Origin: Hyperoodon ampullatus
Lineage: Eukaryota; Chordata; Mammalia; Artiodactyla; Ziphiidae
NCBI GenBank assembly: GCA_949752795.1
Contig: OX457057.1
Location: 10,468,632-10,532,631 of the forward strand
Direction of reading: 5' to 3'
DNA: 64,000 nucleotides
This document shows positions 1-11,508 of the stretch, piece by piece; the first letter of the stretch is position 1; each line of letters starts with the position of its first letter. The notes under the pieces are model-generated. The model ran no database searches. It was given only the letters and a program-made list of their open reading frames with translations, and was not told where the DNA came from. The position numbers and the translations under genes are program-made.

Positions 1-899
1 AGCAGGTAGGAAGCGTGTCCTTTGGGAAGTGGGGCGCTCCAGGGTCCCCAGAGGCAGAGACCCGTGTGTCTGTGTGCCTGTCTGTCTCATCTCTGCCGCG
101 ATGTGATTTGGAATGTGAGGTTCAGCTAACCAGTGACGGGCTTGCCCAGCACATTCACTTTAAAGTTTCTAGGATGTGCCACAGGACTGAATGTGCCGCC
201 TGGGCTGGGTAAGTGAGGGCGCCTGTTGGTCTCGCCACCATTTTTCTCTGTGGTTACCCGGAGGATGCGGGAAGGTGCGTCAGCAGGGATCTGATGACAT
301 GGTGTATGTGCTCATTGTTTGGGGGCAACAGCCAGTCCTAGACTATGTAGTTGCCTCTCTGTCAACTTGCCTCTCTGCTAAGAGTGGGGGTTAAGCTGTG
401 CCACTCCAGTCACCGTTGGAGTAACTTAGATGCTCATGAAAGGGTCCACCCTGATCAGCGTCTCCCAGCCCTTTTGCTCTGCTGTGGGCATTCCTCACTA
501 GCCTTGGCTCTTCCAAAAAACTCACATTTTATGCAGAGTGGAAAACTTGGCATGGGCTGCAGCCTTACCCTATGCCAGCCATCTTGCCAGGATGTGCATT
601 TGGTCAGAAAGAAAACCAGGTTGGGGGAATGGCTGGGTGCAAATGGTCACCGTGGTGGAGCCCACAGACTTGGTCTGTGCTTACGATTATGTTGGAGTCA
701 CACAAGACACAGGATGCCTGCTTCCCCACTTTCTCTGAGTTCATTCCTGTTGTTGGGAAAAGAGCCATGTGTTTCTCCAGTGGTTTCCTGGGTATGAAAG
801 GGTTAATTGTGCATTTTGGCTGTGAGTCTCTGGAAGGTGGTTAGGAGAGTGCTGCATTCAGCAGTCTGGGGGCTTGAGGTGGTGTTTGCATAACCTTGG
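1..899. other. single-copy DNA, no gene recognised
   Basis: No repeat family or coding exon is recognised here. Open frames up to 148 codons (351-797, plus strand) overlap in several frames and have no recognisable domain, as expected by chance. A short GTGTCTGT/CTGTCTGT-rich stretch lies at 64-88. Confidence 0.5.
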
Positions 900-1010
900 A
901 AGTTGATGACCCTACCCCTTTCCCTTGGAAATCTGTCTCTAGCTGTAAAACAAGAGAACTGGACTTGAGGCTTCCTGTTCCATCCAGGCCTTAGATTCTG
1001 TGAACTTAGA
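900..1010 (+). repeat. MIR3-like SINE fragment
   Basis: The stretch reads like the 3' part of MIR3: a 'ctgtaaaacaagagaactgg' segment followed by 'cttagattctgtgaa'. It is strongly diverged, as expected for an ancient mammalian SINE. It could be another MIR subtype. Confidence 0.5.
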
Positions 1011-1079
1011 GGAGCCTAGTGCAATGGAGAAAACAAACTCGAGCAGTTTTTAAGGATGGGATGTGTTTGCACAAGGTGG

Positions 1080-1325
1080 AGGCTCATGGACTAAGTGGAG
1101 GTGGGCTCTGAGACGTACTGCCTGGATTTGAGTCCCAGCTTCACCTGTTACAAGCTGTGTGACCTCAGGCAAGTTACTTAGCTTCTCTGCACCTCAGCTT
1201 CCTCGTCTTTTAAAATAGGGTAGCAGGCACTACCTCACAGAGTCATTGCAAAGATTCAACATGTTAATACATGGAAAGCCTTAGAACTGTGCCTGGTGCC
1301 TAGCCAGCACTGTTCTAGTGTCAAG
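1080..1325 (+). repeat. MIR SINE
   Basis: The MIR core is clear: 'agctgtgtgacctcaggcaa' followed by 'ttacttagcttctctgcacc', then a cctcgtctttt/aaaatag section and the 'gtgcctggtgcctag' tail. This is an ancient tRNA-derived SINE, nearly full length and inactive. Confidence 0.85.
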
Positions 1326-1330
1326 TGTTT

Positions 1331-2035
1331 GTTAGTGTTTCTAGGAGATTTTGGGGACATTGGGCAGGCATCCTTCCAGGGCCGGGTCAAAGCATCTCTG
1401 TTTGCAGAGAGCATAGCTGCCTGTGGTTCTAGAAGATCAAAGCACTGATCACGCCGCTCTCCACCTACAATTTGATTCTGGTTTGTCCAGAAGTTTGAGA
1501 ATCTCCCACTGCGTATACATGAGGAATATTTGACCTAAAATAGCTTAAGTGCCTTTACTTCTACATAAGGAGGAGGGCTTGGGGGTTTTCCTGGACTGAA
1601 GTTTCACACACCTTTCTGCTTCTCTGGAGTTACTGTGCGAAGGCAGATTGGATTTCTAAAGTGCCCTCAGCGTTGTCCCCTGTGGCTTTATACTCTAAGC
1701 TTTTGGAGGCACCCAAGCCTAAATCAGGTCATGAAATCCTCTGTCTCCTTTTAAAAAAAATCCTTTATGTCAAGAGAGCAGTGCAACACAGAATAGTAAT
1801 GACCAGCAGTCTCAAGAGAGAACTCTCTCCTTGAAGAAATGAAAAGAGGAATAATTAGCCTCTAAGTCAAAAGCCTTCACTCAGTTAGGTGAAGGGGACT
1901 GAGAGCAAACACTGAGATGTCTCCAGCCCGGCGTTTGTAGTCCGGTTGGTATCACAAATGAGATCTTAAATGAAAGTGAAAATGATTCCATGACTTCAGG
2001 GGCTCACAGCCTGTGTTCATCATGTCTGTTCCCGA
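1331..2035. other. single-copy DNA
   Basis: Nothing recognised: no repeat, RNA gene or coding exon. One short A-run occurs near 1752. Confidence 0.45.
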
Positions 2036-2230
2036 GTGAGAGGCACATGTATTCATTGAGCACCTACTAGGTGCTTTCTCTGCACGGTGCCCGGTGCCCG
2101 GAACTGCAGAATCCAAAGAGTAAGTCATGGCCTTTCCTCAAGGGGAAGATGATCTAGTTGGTTGTAAATGTAAAGCATACTGAAGGAAAGAGAATTATGC
2201 AGGATTTGACTTTTTAATGATTCCATTTCT
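2036..2230 (-). repeat. L2 LINE 3' fragment
   Basis: Contains 'ttcattgagcacctactagg', the reverse complement of the L2 3' end (normally '...aggtgctcaataaa'), followed by the degraded inner part. L2 is an ancient CR1-clade LINE and this copy is dead. Confidence 0.7.
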
Positions 2231-2234
2231 GAAC

Positions 2235-2425
2235 AGCCCTTGCTATATATTTTACATAAACTCTCTTACTTACTTTTCAAAGCCCCTAAACAATTTCCAT
2301 AGGCAAAGGAAATGCTCAGGGGTTGCCTGCATGCCCATGTTCATGCAGCAGGAAAGTAGCAAAGGGGAAGGTGAACCCTGGTCTGGTGCCCATCCGTGTG
2401 CCTTTAACTTCTACAGCATGTGGTC
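2235..2425 (-). repeat. MIR-type SINE fragment
   Basis: A reversed MIR pattern: 'acataaactctcttact', a degraded 'gaaactgagg'-equivalent part, then a section resembling the reverse of the MIR B-box half. Diverged, so the subtype is uncertain. Confidence 0.5.
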
Positions 2426-2760
2426 CCCTCTGCGTGATGACTTGGATTAATCTTTTGTATCTGTAAGTATCTCGTGTTTTAGGAGAAGTTGATTCCTGAG
2501 AGATGGAGCAGTCCAAGATGCTTGGTGGGGGAAATGGGCATACAAGGGCACATTGAATTTAGGGCGGCAGGTGTAGACCCCTGGCAGTAAGGGTGTAATT
2601 GGGCATGGGTGGGCCCAAAGAGAACTCTGACCCAGTTAGCAGTAATGGGATTGTGAAGGCCACAGTGGGGCCATGGAAAGAGTATGGCGTTCTTTCCCAG
2701 TCAATCCCAATTCAGCTGTTTTGCTGGTGTGTGAACCTGATAAAACCCAAAGCCCTGGAC
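2426..2760. other. single-copy DNA
   Basis: No recognisable gene or repeat between the MIR and the following hAT element. Confidence 0.45.
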
Positions 2761-2761
2761 T

Positions 2762-2988
2762 AGGGGTTGGCAAACTACAGTCCTAAGGCCAAATCTGGCC
2801 CACAGCTTGCTTTGGTAAATAAAGTTTTATTGGTACACAACCATGCCCATTCATGTACATTTTGTCTGGCTACTTTTGTGCTACTACAGTAGAGTTGAGT
2901 AGCTCTGACCCAGACCATGTGGCCTGCAAAGCCGAAAATATTTACTATCTTACCCTTTACAGAAAAAAGTGTGCTGATCCCTGCTCTA
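2762..2988 (-). mobile_element. hAT-type nonautonomous DNA transposon (MER class)
   Basis: About 225 bp bounded by imperfect terminal inverted repeats, 'aggggttggcaaac' on the left and 'gtgtgctgatccct' on the right. The interior matches the well-known mammalian MER element with 'aataaagttttattgg' and 'aaatatttactatc'. It encodes nothing and would have depended on a hAT transposase. A sister copy in the other orientation lies at 22360-22586. The exact subfamily is not assigned. Confidence 0.75.
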
Positions 2989-3087
2989 GGCAAACATCTG
3001 TAGCACAGAAGCGGGGTAGACAGAATTTGGGGTGGGGGACAATGTAAAAGGGCTCAAGCCTGAGAATTTGGCTCTGACACGTGCTTC

Positions 3088-3320
3088 CTTGCTGGCACTT
3101 TTTTTATTTTTGCGGTACGCAGGCCTCTCACTGTTGTGGCCTCTCCCGTTGTGGAGCACAGGCTCCGGACGCGCAGGCTCAGCGGCCATGGCTCACGGGC
3201 CCAGCCGCTCCGCGGCATGTGGGCTCCTCCCGGACCGAGGCACGAACCCGTGTCCCCTGCATTGGCAGGCGGACTCTCAACCACTGCGCCACCAGGGAAG
3301 CCCCCCTTGCGGGCACTTTT
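3088..3320 (-). mobile_element. CHR-type tRNA-Glu SINE, short form, with TSD
   Basis: The body (about 3111-3304) is antisense: T-rich tail on the left, tRNA-derived head on the right ending 'accagggaagcc'. A 15-bp target duplication with one mismatch flanks it, at 3088-3102 (cttgctggcactttt) and 3306-3320 (cttgcgggcactttt). The reversed B-box region 'cgaacccg' is present. This short form is typical of cetaceans. It was mobilised by L1 machinery in trans and has no coding capacity. Confidence 0.93.
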
Positions 3321-3469
3321 GATGCTACGTGGTGCCTTGGTTTTTTCATATCCTCCCTCATTGCACCATACACACATATAGTAGAGGTTGCTTCAGGAAG
3401 CATTTAGAGTAGATCTGAAAGTCTTAGGAAGAAGAGAGTTCCCACTGTGTGTCCAGATCCTTAGCACCT

Positions 3470-3612
3470 GAACTGGGCAAGATCACACCTGTCTCCTTTT
3501 CATGGCCACCTGGCAGGGAGATAGTGAGCTTCCTACTTAATGGGTGAAGTTTAGATGTTGGCAGAGGTGGGACTTAAACCTTAGTCAGCCAACCCAGAAG
3601 ACTGTACCCAAA
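3470..3612 (-). repeat. possible MIR fragment
   Basis: 'ggcagaggtgggacttaaac' followed by 'cagccaacccagaagactgta' resembles the reversed 5' half of MIR. The left part is too diverged to place with confidence. Confidence 0.4.
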
Positions 3613-5070
3613 AAAGACAATCCTGTGGCATCTGCAAAGAGTTTTTAAAGAAATGTGTCTTGTCTTTCTCAGGGATTCAGAGGAGAGAGCGACGTTTCAG
3701 CTCTTTCATTGGCTTTGATCGTGTTGCCCACCCTTGTCCCTCTCCATGGTCCTTTGCCCCACTTCAGAATGGGTAGTCCTGTGGCATTAATGCTCTTCTC
3801 TTTCTAACCCCCCAACCCAAATTTCTTCCCCTTTCCTTTGGCCCCAAAATGGAAGGTGAGGTGTTAGCCTGTCTATGAAAAGCATGACTGATGGCGGCTG
3901 CCATTCTCTAGTCTTCCCACCTCACCTTCTTCAGGTGGGAGCCTAAGGCCACATTACCAGGCAGGCCACTGGTTGACCTCATGGTATCCTGTGTCACTCT
4001 GGTTTCCAGCTGTTTCTAGCATTTTACTCAGGATGTTGGGAGAAACTCCGAGGGGATGAGCTGTATAGACTCAAGCTGGGGTACTGTTTGTCTCCAAACA
4101 GTAGCCTCCTTGGGCCCCAAAATGTTTGACCAGGGTGCCACTCTGACCTGATGTTTGGTCGTGTCTCTGCTGAGGGCTCTTGACTCATCCCTCAGCCTGA
4201 CAGTCTGTTGTTTGGGGGACTCCAGCTTGCAGGCCATGGCTGCTGGCGACTTCATCTCTTGCTGGGACTTGCTAAGTTGCCCCTGTGTCACCCTAGTTGA
4301 TTTCCAACCTGTCCCATTTGGGTAGAGAGCATTTCCACAGGGTTACTTTGCTTGACCAGAAGGATTAAAGTCATTCTGGCCAACATGTCCTGCTGACGCT
4401 GCATGCATCCAGGCCCAGCTCAAGGGGGAGGGTGGAAGGGAGGAGAGGACAGGAGGGTGACAAGACTTGAGCACCTGGACAGCTGCTGTTCTGCATTACC
4501 TCTGGGTTGCAGCTCAGAAGCTGCTCACCATGTTCCCCATTTTTATCATTAGTTATGGATCAGTCCTCAGCTCCTTACCATGTAGAAACTCAAACAAAGG
4601 CAAGTCATGTCTGTCTGTCTGTCTCATAAGTCAGGCCGGTACCTGGAGCCAGGGTCTGGTCATCTTTTGACTTTATTACCTTGTTCCTTCTGAAGGCTGT
4701 CAGCTGAGCCCCCTTTCCTGCCTTTCGAACAATATAGGAATCTATCTGGATGTTTAACCTGCATGTATTTGGAAGCTACTTGCCATAGTTATAAGCAAGA
4801 GAGGAGAGAACTGCTTTATTGCATCTGCTATGAGGCGAACATGTTGGTGGTTTTGCAAAAGCTAAACAGATGAAGATGACTGAGCAAAGAGGAAAGCGTT
4901 CTGTGTCCTATTCTTTCACCTATGGGAATGGGAACACAGTTTTAAGGTTTCCTTTTAGATCCCCAAGGGGTGGTCACCTAGGACCTGCCTGGCTGTTTCT
5001 CCAGTGGGAACAGTACGTTTTGACATTCAAGACAAGGAATTACCATAGTGACTGCTGGCAATCGAGTATA
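3613..5070. other. single-copy DNA
   Basis: About 1.45 kb without a recognised repeat or exon. A short (TCTG)n tract lies at 4608-4625. Open frames here stay under 100 codons and show no family features. Confidence 0.5.
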
Positions 5071-5071
5071 A

Positions 5072-5285
5072 CTATAGCTGACGCTGATTGGGTGCTTATT
5101 CTGGGATGGTCATTATGCTATGTGCTTACATGTTACATACTTGTCACATCCTCATAGGGCAAATAAAATCATCCCCTTTTTTTAGATGAGGAAACTAAGG
5201 CCCATAAAGGAAATTATTTCTCTTAACTAGTTAGTGGTTGATCCAGGATTCGAATTCAGGCATCCGGATTCCAAGTGTCTACTTA
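5072..5285 (-). repeat. MIR SINE
   Basis: Antisense MIR with 'atgaggaaactaaggc', an 'actagttagtggttgatcca' degraded core and 'ggattcgaattcagg' (the reversed B-box region). The 3' half is at the left. Confidence 0.75.
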
Positions 5286-5339
5286 TTCCTGTTCTTCCAT
5301 CCAGACTTTGTCAAATTTCCCATCTCCTCCAGGAATTCA

Positions 5340-5480
5340 TCTCCAGAAATGTTTGTTGAACATCTGTGCCAGCAAATGAATGTTTGCTGAATGAATGTGG
5401 AATCTGCAGTAACTAGAGGTACTGAAGGTACTATCCATCCTCCAGGAGTTTGTAGCTTAAAGTGGGAGTGACCTATGTCT
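5340..5480 (-). repeat. L2 LINE 3' fragment
   Basis: 'gtttgttgaacatctgtgcc' and 'ctccaggagtttgtagctta' resemble antisense L2 3' sequence. Low similarity. Confidence 0.45.
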
Positions 5481-5524
5481 TCTGTGTTTTCACAATACTA
5501 TTCATAATATGTTGTGTTGTGACT

Positions 5525-5640
5525 CCTGTTCATCAGTGGCTTCCTTATTAGACTCTCAGCTTCCTGAGGTCAGGAACTGTCGTCTTGGTTGTCTTAGAGT
5601 CCTCCAGACCTCGGATGGTGTTTTCATCAGTAAGACGTGG
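5525..5640 (+). repeat. L2 LINE 3' fragment
   Basis: 'gactctcagcttcctgaggt' then 'caggaactgtcgtcttggtt' matches the sense L2 3' UTR motif for 'gtaagctccttgagggcagg'. Short and diverged. Confidence 0.5.
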
Positions 5641-6172
5641 ACATGTCTGTTTTAAACCAAATCCTTTGTCCTTTTACAAGATGACTGTCATCCCCATGAG
5701 AAGCTGTTAGCACAATAAAATGGTGTTTGTGGAATCTGGCAAAATAAAATTATGGTTATGTTCATTCTCTTTCTCAAGACTAATTCTTCATAGCCCTCAA
5801 GTTAGCTTGCAGAATCAAGGGCACTGGGGAAAACCATTTATCCCAATAGTCCCTTGGGCTGATCAAATTGAGTACTTTTAACTCCAGGCTCTTAAAGGGA
5901 AAGTGGTCTACTTGTTGGGCATAGTGGACAAGTGGTGGCACCTGCGGCTCATTGTCCTGTTCAGTGTCTCCTCTCTGCCTAATCTTCCATTTTCAGTCCA
6001 AAGATAGGGTTTTCTCAGCATCCTGGTGATCTCCTTAGGATGTAGGTACTATCCGCAACATCCCTGGACCATACCTTGACCTCAGAAGTTCCCACCAATG
6101 GTGCTTGTTTGAGGGGAAAGCAACAGGGGCAAGCTGGATCCTTACAGCCTTGGAATAAACAGGGACTTGTTA
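5641..6172. other. single-copy DNA
   Basis: No recognisable gene or repeat. Two AATAAA-like hexamers near 5715 and 5744 have no accompanying transcript evidence. Confidence 0.45.
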
Positions 6173-6174
6173 TT

Positions 6175-6410
6175 AGTATAGACTTAAGAGCTCAATTGTT
6201 TGGGTTCAAAACCCAGTTCTACTGTTCATTAACTGTGTGACCTTAGGCAAGTACCTTAACCTCTCTGCGCCCTGGTTTCCTCATCTGTAAAATGAGGATA
6301 ATGGTTTACCTACTTCATGGGGTTGTGTGGGTCTGACAATGAGTTGATATGTATGAAGTGTCTATCACAGTGCCTGGCACCGAATGCATAATGTATAAAC
6401 ATCTGCTGTC
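6175..6410 (+). repeat. MIR SINE, near full length
   Basis: Clear MIR: 'gggttcaaaacccagttcta', 'aactgtgtgaccttaggcaa', 'cctcatctgtaaaatgagga' and 'cagtgcctggcacc'. It abuts an antisense MLT1 LTR starting at 6413. Confidence 0.88.
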
Positions 6411-6412
6411 TG

Positions 6413-6755
6413 TCTTAGTTGACTCAGGCTGTTATAACAAAATGCCATAGACCGAGTGACTTAAATAAAAAACATTTTTTTCTTACAGTTCTGGAGGCTG
6501 AGGAGTCCAAGATCAGGGTGCCAGTAGGTGTGGTGTCTGGTGAGGGTCCTCTTCCTCGTTTGCAGACAGCTACCTTCTTGCTGTATCCTCACATGGCTGA
6601 GAGCAGAGAGAGAAGCAGGCTCTCCTGTCTCTTCTTAGAAAGGCGCTAATCCCATTCATGATGGCTCCACCATCATGACCTCATCACCTCCCAAAGACTC
6701 CATGTCCTAATACTGTCACCAACATATGAATTTTGGGAGGACACAGTTCACAACA
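6413..6755 (-). mobile_element. MLT1-type MaLR LTR (ERVL-MaLR), solo, reversed
   Basis: Reverse complement of an MLT1 LTR: opens 'gttgactcaggctgttataa', continues with 'ttctggaggctgaggagtcc' and 'tgctgtatcctcacatggct', and ends near 'catatgaattttgggagg'. It is a solo LTR of an ancient nonautonomous endogenous retroelement, with no internal genes nearby. Confidence 0.85.
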
Positions 6756-8255
6756 CTGTCATTACTGTTATTTCTTGTTAGCACATCTGATCTATCTTGC
6801 TTAGTGAGACAAAGTTTAAAATTACATTAAAACATTCTTTGTGGTCATGTCTTTCAGACTAGTAAAAAGTTGCTACTTTTTCCCCTTGGCTAGTCATTAC
6901 AGTTAAAAAAAAATACACACACTCAATGACAGTTCTTTCTTTGACTCCCAAGGTCAGGAATGAACAGATCTATGAGAACTTCCATCCACCAATCACCAAA
7001 CAGTGTTTGTTTACAGAAGGTCCTCAATGGGCCCAGTGTACCTGGGACAGTTCATGTCTTTCTTCCTGTTATAATTATTAACAGCACCTACATTCATTCT
7101 CAAGCATGTCCTCATTTGCATGATAAATTATATGGTCAGTCTTAATAAGGGCCATCTGAATAAATAAAATTCAAATGTTACTTAAATGAAATGTGGAGCA
7201 TCTGATCTTGGAGGAAGCCATATAAGGTTAAAAGACAGTCAGCAGAAGAAGTGAATGTTTAGTTTGGAACAGGGGCCAGACAGGTCAGGTGAGCTGAGCG
7301 CCACTTCTCAGCAGTTCTAGGAGTGCTATCGATGTCACCAGATCTTATTCTCCAACCTAGAGTCCCGATGTTCCTATAAAACCTCTCAGTTCTTGAATGT
7401 GTATTACCAAATGTATGATTCTGGATTCTGGAGGGTCAGACTCTGACAGCTGTGTCCTGTCCTGAACCTGGACCACCAGTTTACAGTCTCTGGTTCAAGC
7501 CATCTGTTCTCGTCAACAGGGCTCTTGTTCCAGTTTGTAGGCTCCTTCCGGCGTGAGTGGTAGGCCTACTGTTTGCTGTCTCATCCCCTACCTTTCCTTG
7601 AGTAACAAAAGAGCTGTAGATTGAGGCCCCCACCCTGGTTCTTGTCCATATTCCCTTGCACAGCAAATGTGGTCTTTGGGGCCAAGGAGTGCCCCAGGCC
7701 CGGGGGCTTCAGACCACTTGTTAATGAGATAGCCTACACTTCGATAAATATGCTTTACTTGAGCTATGGGTGTTTCCTCCCTCATCTTACTCAATGGAAC
7801 CTGGAGAAGACTTGGCTGCGGATAGAGAATAGAAATAAACAGAAGGAACATAATCTGGAGGCTCCAAGATGTTCCAATTTTGGATGTGAGGTTGTGCCCG
7901 TCCAGAGTGGGCAGGCGGGAGCCGCCACGAAATGGAAGTTCTTAGCCAGACCATTAATGCACTGCTCCCAAGAAGCCCTGGGGGGTCAGGAACAGAGCTG
8001 ACTCTCTGCTCTTGATGGTGGCACAGAAGGACAAGGGGGCCATGTGAGATTTGGTGAGTTCGTGGGCATAGCTGAGTAAGACGGGAAATGGCCCATTTGT
8101 AGAATATATTGGAGACCCCACTGTGTCCTCCATGTGCTCTTCAGAAAGTGCTGAGATTAAATGACTGGTGGGTTTCTCATTGGAAGGTGGCCTAGGTGGG
8201 AAGAGCCCACCAAGCAGGGGGACTGTGAAGGTGCTCTTTCTTGCCCAGGGCGTAC
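6756..8255. other. single-copy DNA
   Basis: About 1.5 kb with no recognised repeat or exon. An A9 run with an ACACAC stretch lies at 6905-6922. Open frames reach 126 codons (7621-8001, plus) without recognisable motifs. Confidence 0.5.
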
Positions 8256-8843
8256 TTAGCTTTCACACTCGATCTCATTTTTGGACACGTTCTCATTAGG
8301 TCCTATGTGGTTACTTGTTCCAGCTTCTGGAAAACTTAAAACGTTGATTCTTCTCATCTGCGATCCCAAACCTTCTACCAGATAAACCTTTACATTGAGG
8401 GCAAAGCTCTTAACCAGGCAATATTCCTCTGCCTCTCCCCAAATGAAATGGAGTGGCTTTAGGTGTAAAATATCTGAAGGAAAACAGTCTTCCGTGATGG
8501 TCTTCCTCTGATGTGGCTGGTGGGTGAGTGAAGCCCTGCCACAGTGAGAATTGCCAGACAGCAAAAAGTAAGGAGGGTTTCCATGCTGGAAAATGGGAAA
8601 CCTCAAAGCGGTAAGGATTACTTGAAGACTTAAAACTGGCACTGTGATGTTTGGAGTAGGAAAGACTGTAAAAGTCCTGCTGTAAAAGACTGAGAACATG
8701 TCAAAATAATATACTAGTGATGTACTAGGATTCTCACCTTCCCATTCCCACCCCCACCTTTCATAGTGGTGACATTTGGACCTTGACAGATAATCCATTT
8801 CTGGTTTTGTTACAGTCTTAAACCACATTTTTCTTTTAGACAT
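8256..8843 (-). other. open frame of 195 codons, unrecognised
   Basis: The longest open frame outside repeats and the L1, read from an ATG at 8843 to a stop at 8256-8258. The predicted peptide has no signal peptide, clear membrane span or recognised motif, and its composition is unremarkable. I see no promoter, no poly(A) signal tied to it and no convincing splice pattern. Chance is the leading explanation; an unrecognised exon or processed pseudogene is possible. Confidence 0.12.
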
Positions 8844-10019
8844 CAGCTCCTTTGACCAATTCCAATCTCACCAGCTTTTCTAAGGATGTAAGGAATAAAC
8901 TAGATGAAACAGATATAGTCTTGGTTTTTCCCAGAAAGGTCAATGTGCTTTCATTGGTGCTTTGTATCAGCTATCCTCTCTAGAGATATTTACTTCTATT
9001 TTAATCTACAGGGTCTAGTGTCAGTGCCGTTAGGAGGGAGACGCAGCTTCAGACACCAGTGGGGAGATCAGTACAGCGGGTTCCCATCTAAGGAAGAAGA
9101 CAAAACTGCAAAAGCAGCCAAGTGCCCAGGCTGGGCTCCACTTGCATTTCAGGACTTCCTGAAACTTGAAATCTTCTCTTTGATCTTTCTGAAGTCATTA
9201 TCAGTTACCCATAGTGAGGACAAGTTAGGACACTTGAAGAGAAGATTGGTTAGAGAACAGGAGGTAAAGAAAGAAGGGAGGAGATTATTTCCATCCCTAC
9301 TGGTCCAGGGAACTAGAAGAGGGGTGATGAGGCATGGGAAGAGAGCCAACTTTGGGGAGAGGGAGTGTCTTGGCCTTGATTCCTAGGTGAGAAGTGAATC
9401 TAAGAAGGAATTTATGCGGGTGGGTTCCTCTGAATTTCTGCAGTGACCGCAGCCCTGGTCAGGAGCCCCAGGGGAGACAGGACTTCAGGAAGTGGTCAGA
9501 GCTCCCTGGCTTTGATCATAAGAGACATGTGGGCCACCCCTCAAGTCTATGGGGGACTCAGACTCTACCAGGGAAAACAGAAAGGTCTGTTTGGGTACGT
9601 GGCGGGGTCTACCACCTGATCAGAGCTCCAAATGAAGCCTCCAAAGGGCTGCGTGCAGGAATTAGGATTTGGTCTAGCCAGAGGAGCAGAGGCTGGGCAA
9701 GCAGGAGACAGAGCTGAGACCTGCCCTGGGATGCTAGAGGCACATCTAGCATCCCAGCACACACCTTTGTCAGCACAGAGGAAGTCTACAGCATGGAGAC
9801 GGGTGAAAAAGGAAATAGTACCTTAGGAAGAGAACCCTCACACCTCCTCCCAGCCTCCAATGGTCAGCACCTCCACTGCCAGTTAAGCAGGGAATATTGA
9901 AGGGAGAGCACCAGGCTATGAAGCGTTGGATTCTAGAGACCAGGCTAGTGACAGCTGAGATGGTCAGAAATGGTTGGGACCAGTCTACAGAAAGGACTCT
10001 GTAGAAGGATCTCCACATT
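8844..10019. other. single-copy DNA with a strong hairpin
   Basis: No recognised repeat or exon. A perfect 13-bp inverted repeat with a 6-nt loop lies at 9726-9757. Open frames up to 147 codons (8943-9386) have no recognisable features. Confidence 0.5.
9726..9757. repeat. perfect inverted repeat, 13-bp stem, 6-nt loop
   Basis: The left arm CTGGGATGCTAGA (9726-9738) is exactly complementary to the right arm TCTAGCATCCCAG (9745-9757), with loop GGCACA. Pairing stops beyond the stem, so it is a short cruciform- or hairpin-capable site, not a microRNA-sized precursor. No flanking target duplication was seen. Confidence 0.9.
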
Positions 10020-10809
10020 TTTTAGTTTCATTGTGTCCAGTGTTACTGCATGAGATCAGCTGGATATAGATTTCTAGGTTGGCTTATTTTTCTCTCAGCA
10101 TTTTGGGGATGACATTCTTCTGGCTTCTACTGTTACTGTCAGCCTCTATTGATTTTTGGGTCATTTCTCTGTAGGTGACCTGCCCTCTGTGAATTTGCTT
10201 TTAAAATATTTGTCCTGGAAGCTATGTAGTTTTACTACAACATGTCTGGGGATGGATCTAATTTTATTCATCCTATTTGGGGTTTGTGCTTCTCAGATCT
10301 GAAGATTGATGTCTCAGTTCTGGAAAATGTTAAGCCACTTATTTCTTTGAACACTGATTCTCTCCCATTCTTTCTATGCCCCACTCCCACTCGCCTTAGA
10401 AAATCCTTAGAGACCTGAATTGGACTTCTCAATCTGACCTCTTTTTCATATTTTCCATTTTTGTCTTTTGGCTGTATTCTGAATAATGACTTAAAATTAT
10501 CTTCTGGTTCATTAATTTTCTTTCCACCTGTGTCTAATCTTCAGCCTAACTGAGGCAATCAGTTTTTCATTTAATGTCTTTTTTTTAAACTTCTAGATGT
10601 TCTATTTGAGCAGTTTTCAAATGTTTCAGGTACTCTTTTCTTTTTTTTTTTTTAAGTAATCTCTTGTCTTGCTTGCTCTTGATTTTATATTTAATTTATT
10701 TAACCATTTAAAATCATGTTTATCTGAAAAGGAATTTTATAATCCATTTCTGGCAATCTTGGGTATAGTTCTTCTGTTTTTCTCTTGACTCATGTCCAGA
10801 ATAGCTTAT
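10020..10809 (-). mobile_element. old L1 fragment (ORF1/linker region), reversed
   Basis: T-rich sequence typical of antisense old L1 (L1M-type): 'ctgaagattgatgtctcagt', 'ttctggttcattaattttct' and 'agatgttctatttgagcag' are recognisable degraded versions of the antisense ORF1 and 5' region. No frame is open. A younger L1 3' fragment with a perfect TSD interrupts it at 10825-11010, after which about 60 bp may continue. Confidence 0.6.
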
Positions 10810-11025
10810 TACCTCATGTACTTTATTTTTTTAACTACAATATTTTATTTTATTTTATTATTTTAAAAAATTTTTATTGAATTATAGTTGATTTAAAATG
10901 TGTTAGTTTCTGCTGTACAGCGAAATGAATCAGTTATACATATATCCACTCTTTTTAAAATTCTTTTCCCATATTGGTCATTACAGAGTATTGAGAAGAA
11001 GTCCCTTTGCTACCTCATGTACTTT
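10810..11025 (-). mobile_element. 5'-truncated L1 3' end with perfect TSD
   Basis: A perfect 15-bp duplication, tacctcatgtacttt, lies at 10810-10824 and 11011-11025. Between them is T-rich tail then 'tttttattgaattatagttg' and 'tgctgtacagcgaaatgaat', the antisense artiodactyl L1 3' UTR. The insert is only about 186 bp, an extremely truncated target-primed event with no coding sequence. Confidence 0.9.
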
Positions 11026-11508
11026 GTACATTTGGATCTTGAGCTCATGTTTGGGGTTTTATCTGTGAGATACCATTACCATAGGTAATGTGAATTTTTG
11101 AGCTGGAGACTTCCTCGATCCCCTCCAGCCCAGGTAGTATACATTTGAACCCAAACCCATTTGAGAGCAGGCTTGGGGTAATGAGCTATTAAGGAGATCA
11201 CCTTCTCAGCCCTCTCAATCCAGGACTCAGACCCTGTCTCCCTTTGCTTGTGTGCAGGACCTTTATCCAAGTCCCCTCATTCCCTGATGGTGAAGCCCTC
11301 TAAGGCTGGCTTGTGAGTATGTGTATGTGTGTTGCAGTTCTAACTCCTCTATCCCAGCATAACCTGAGCCTGTGTGCCCTGCCCCCTGTGCCAATACAAC
11401 TTTAGCATCCACTTTACAAGAGCAGCAGATGCCTCTGAGCAGCCCAAGTGCCAGTGCATGCTATCACTCTGGTTTTCAATTTTATATTTCCTTGTTGGTT
11501 TGTGGATA
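11026..11508. other. single-copy DNA (left end may belong to the old L1)
   Basis: No recognised exon or repeat beyond the first about 60 bp. Confidence 0.4.

Noticed and set aside
6413..6755. Complete endogenous retrovirus
   Set aside because: Only solo MaLR-type LTRs are seen here and at 11509, 19455, 30412, 39851 and 63002. No internal gag-pol-like sequence lies between paired LTRs.
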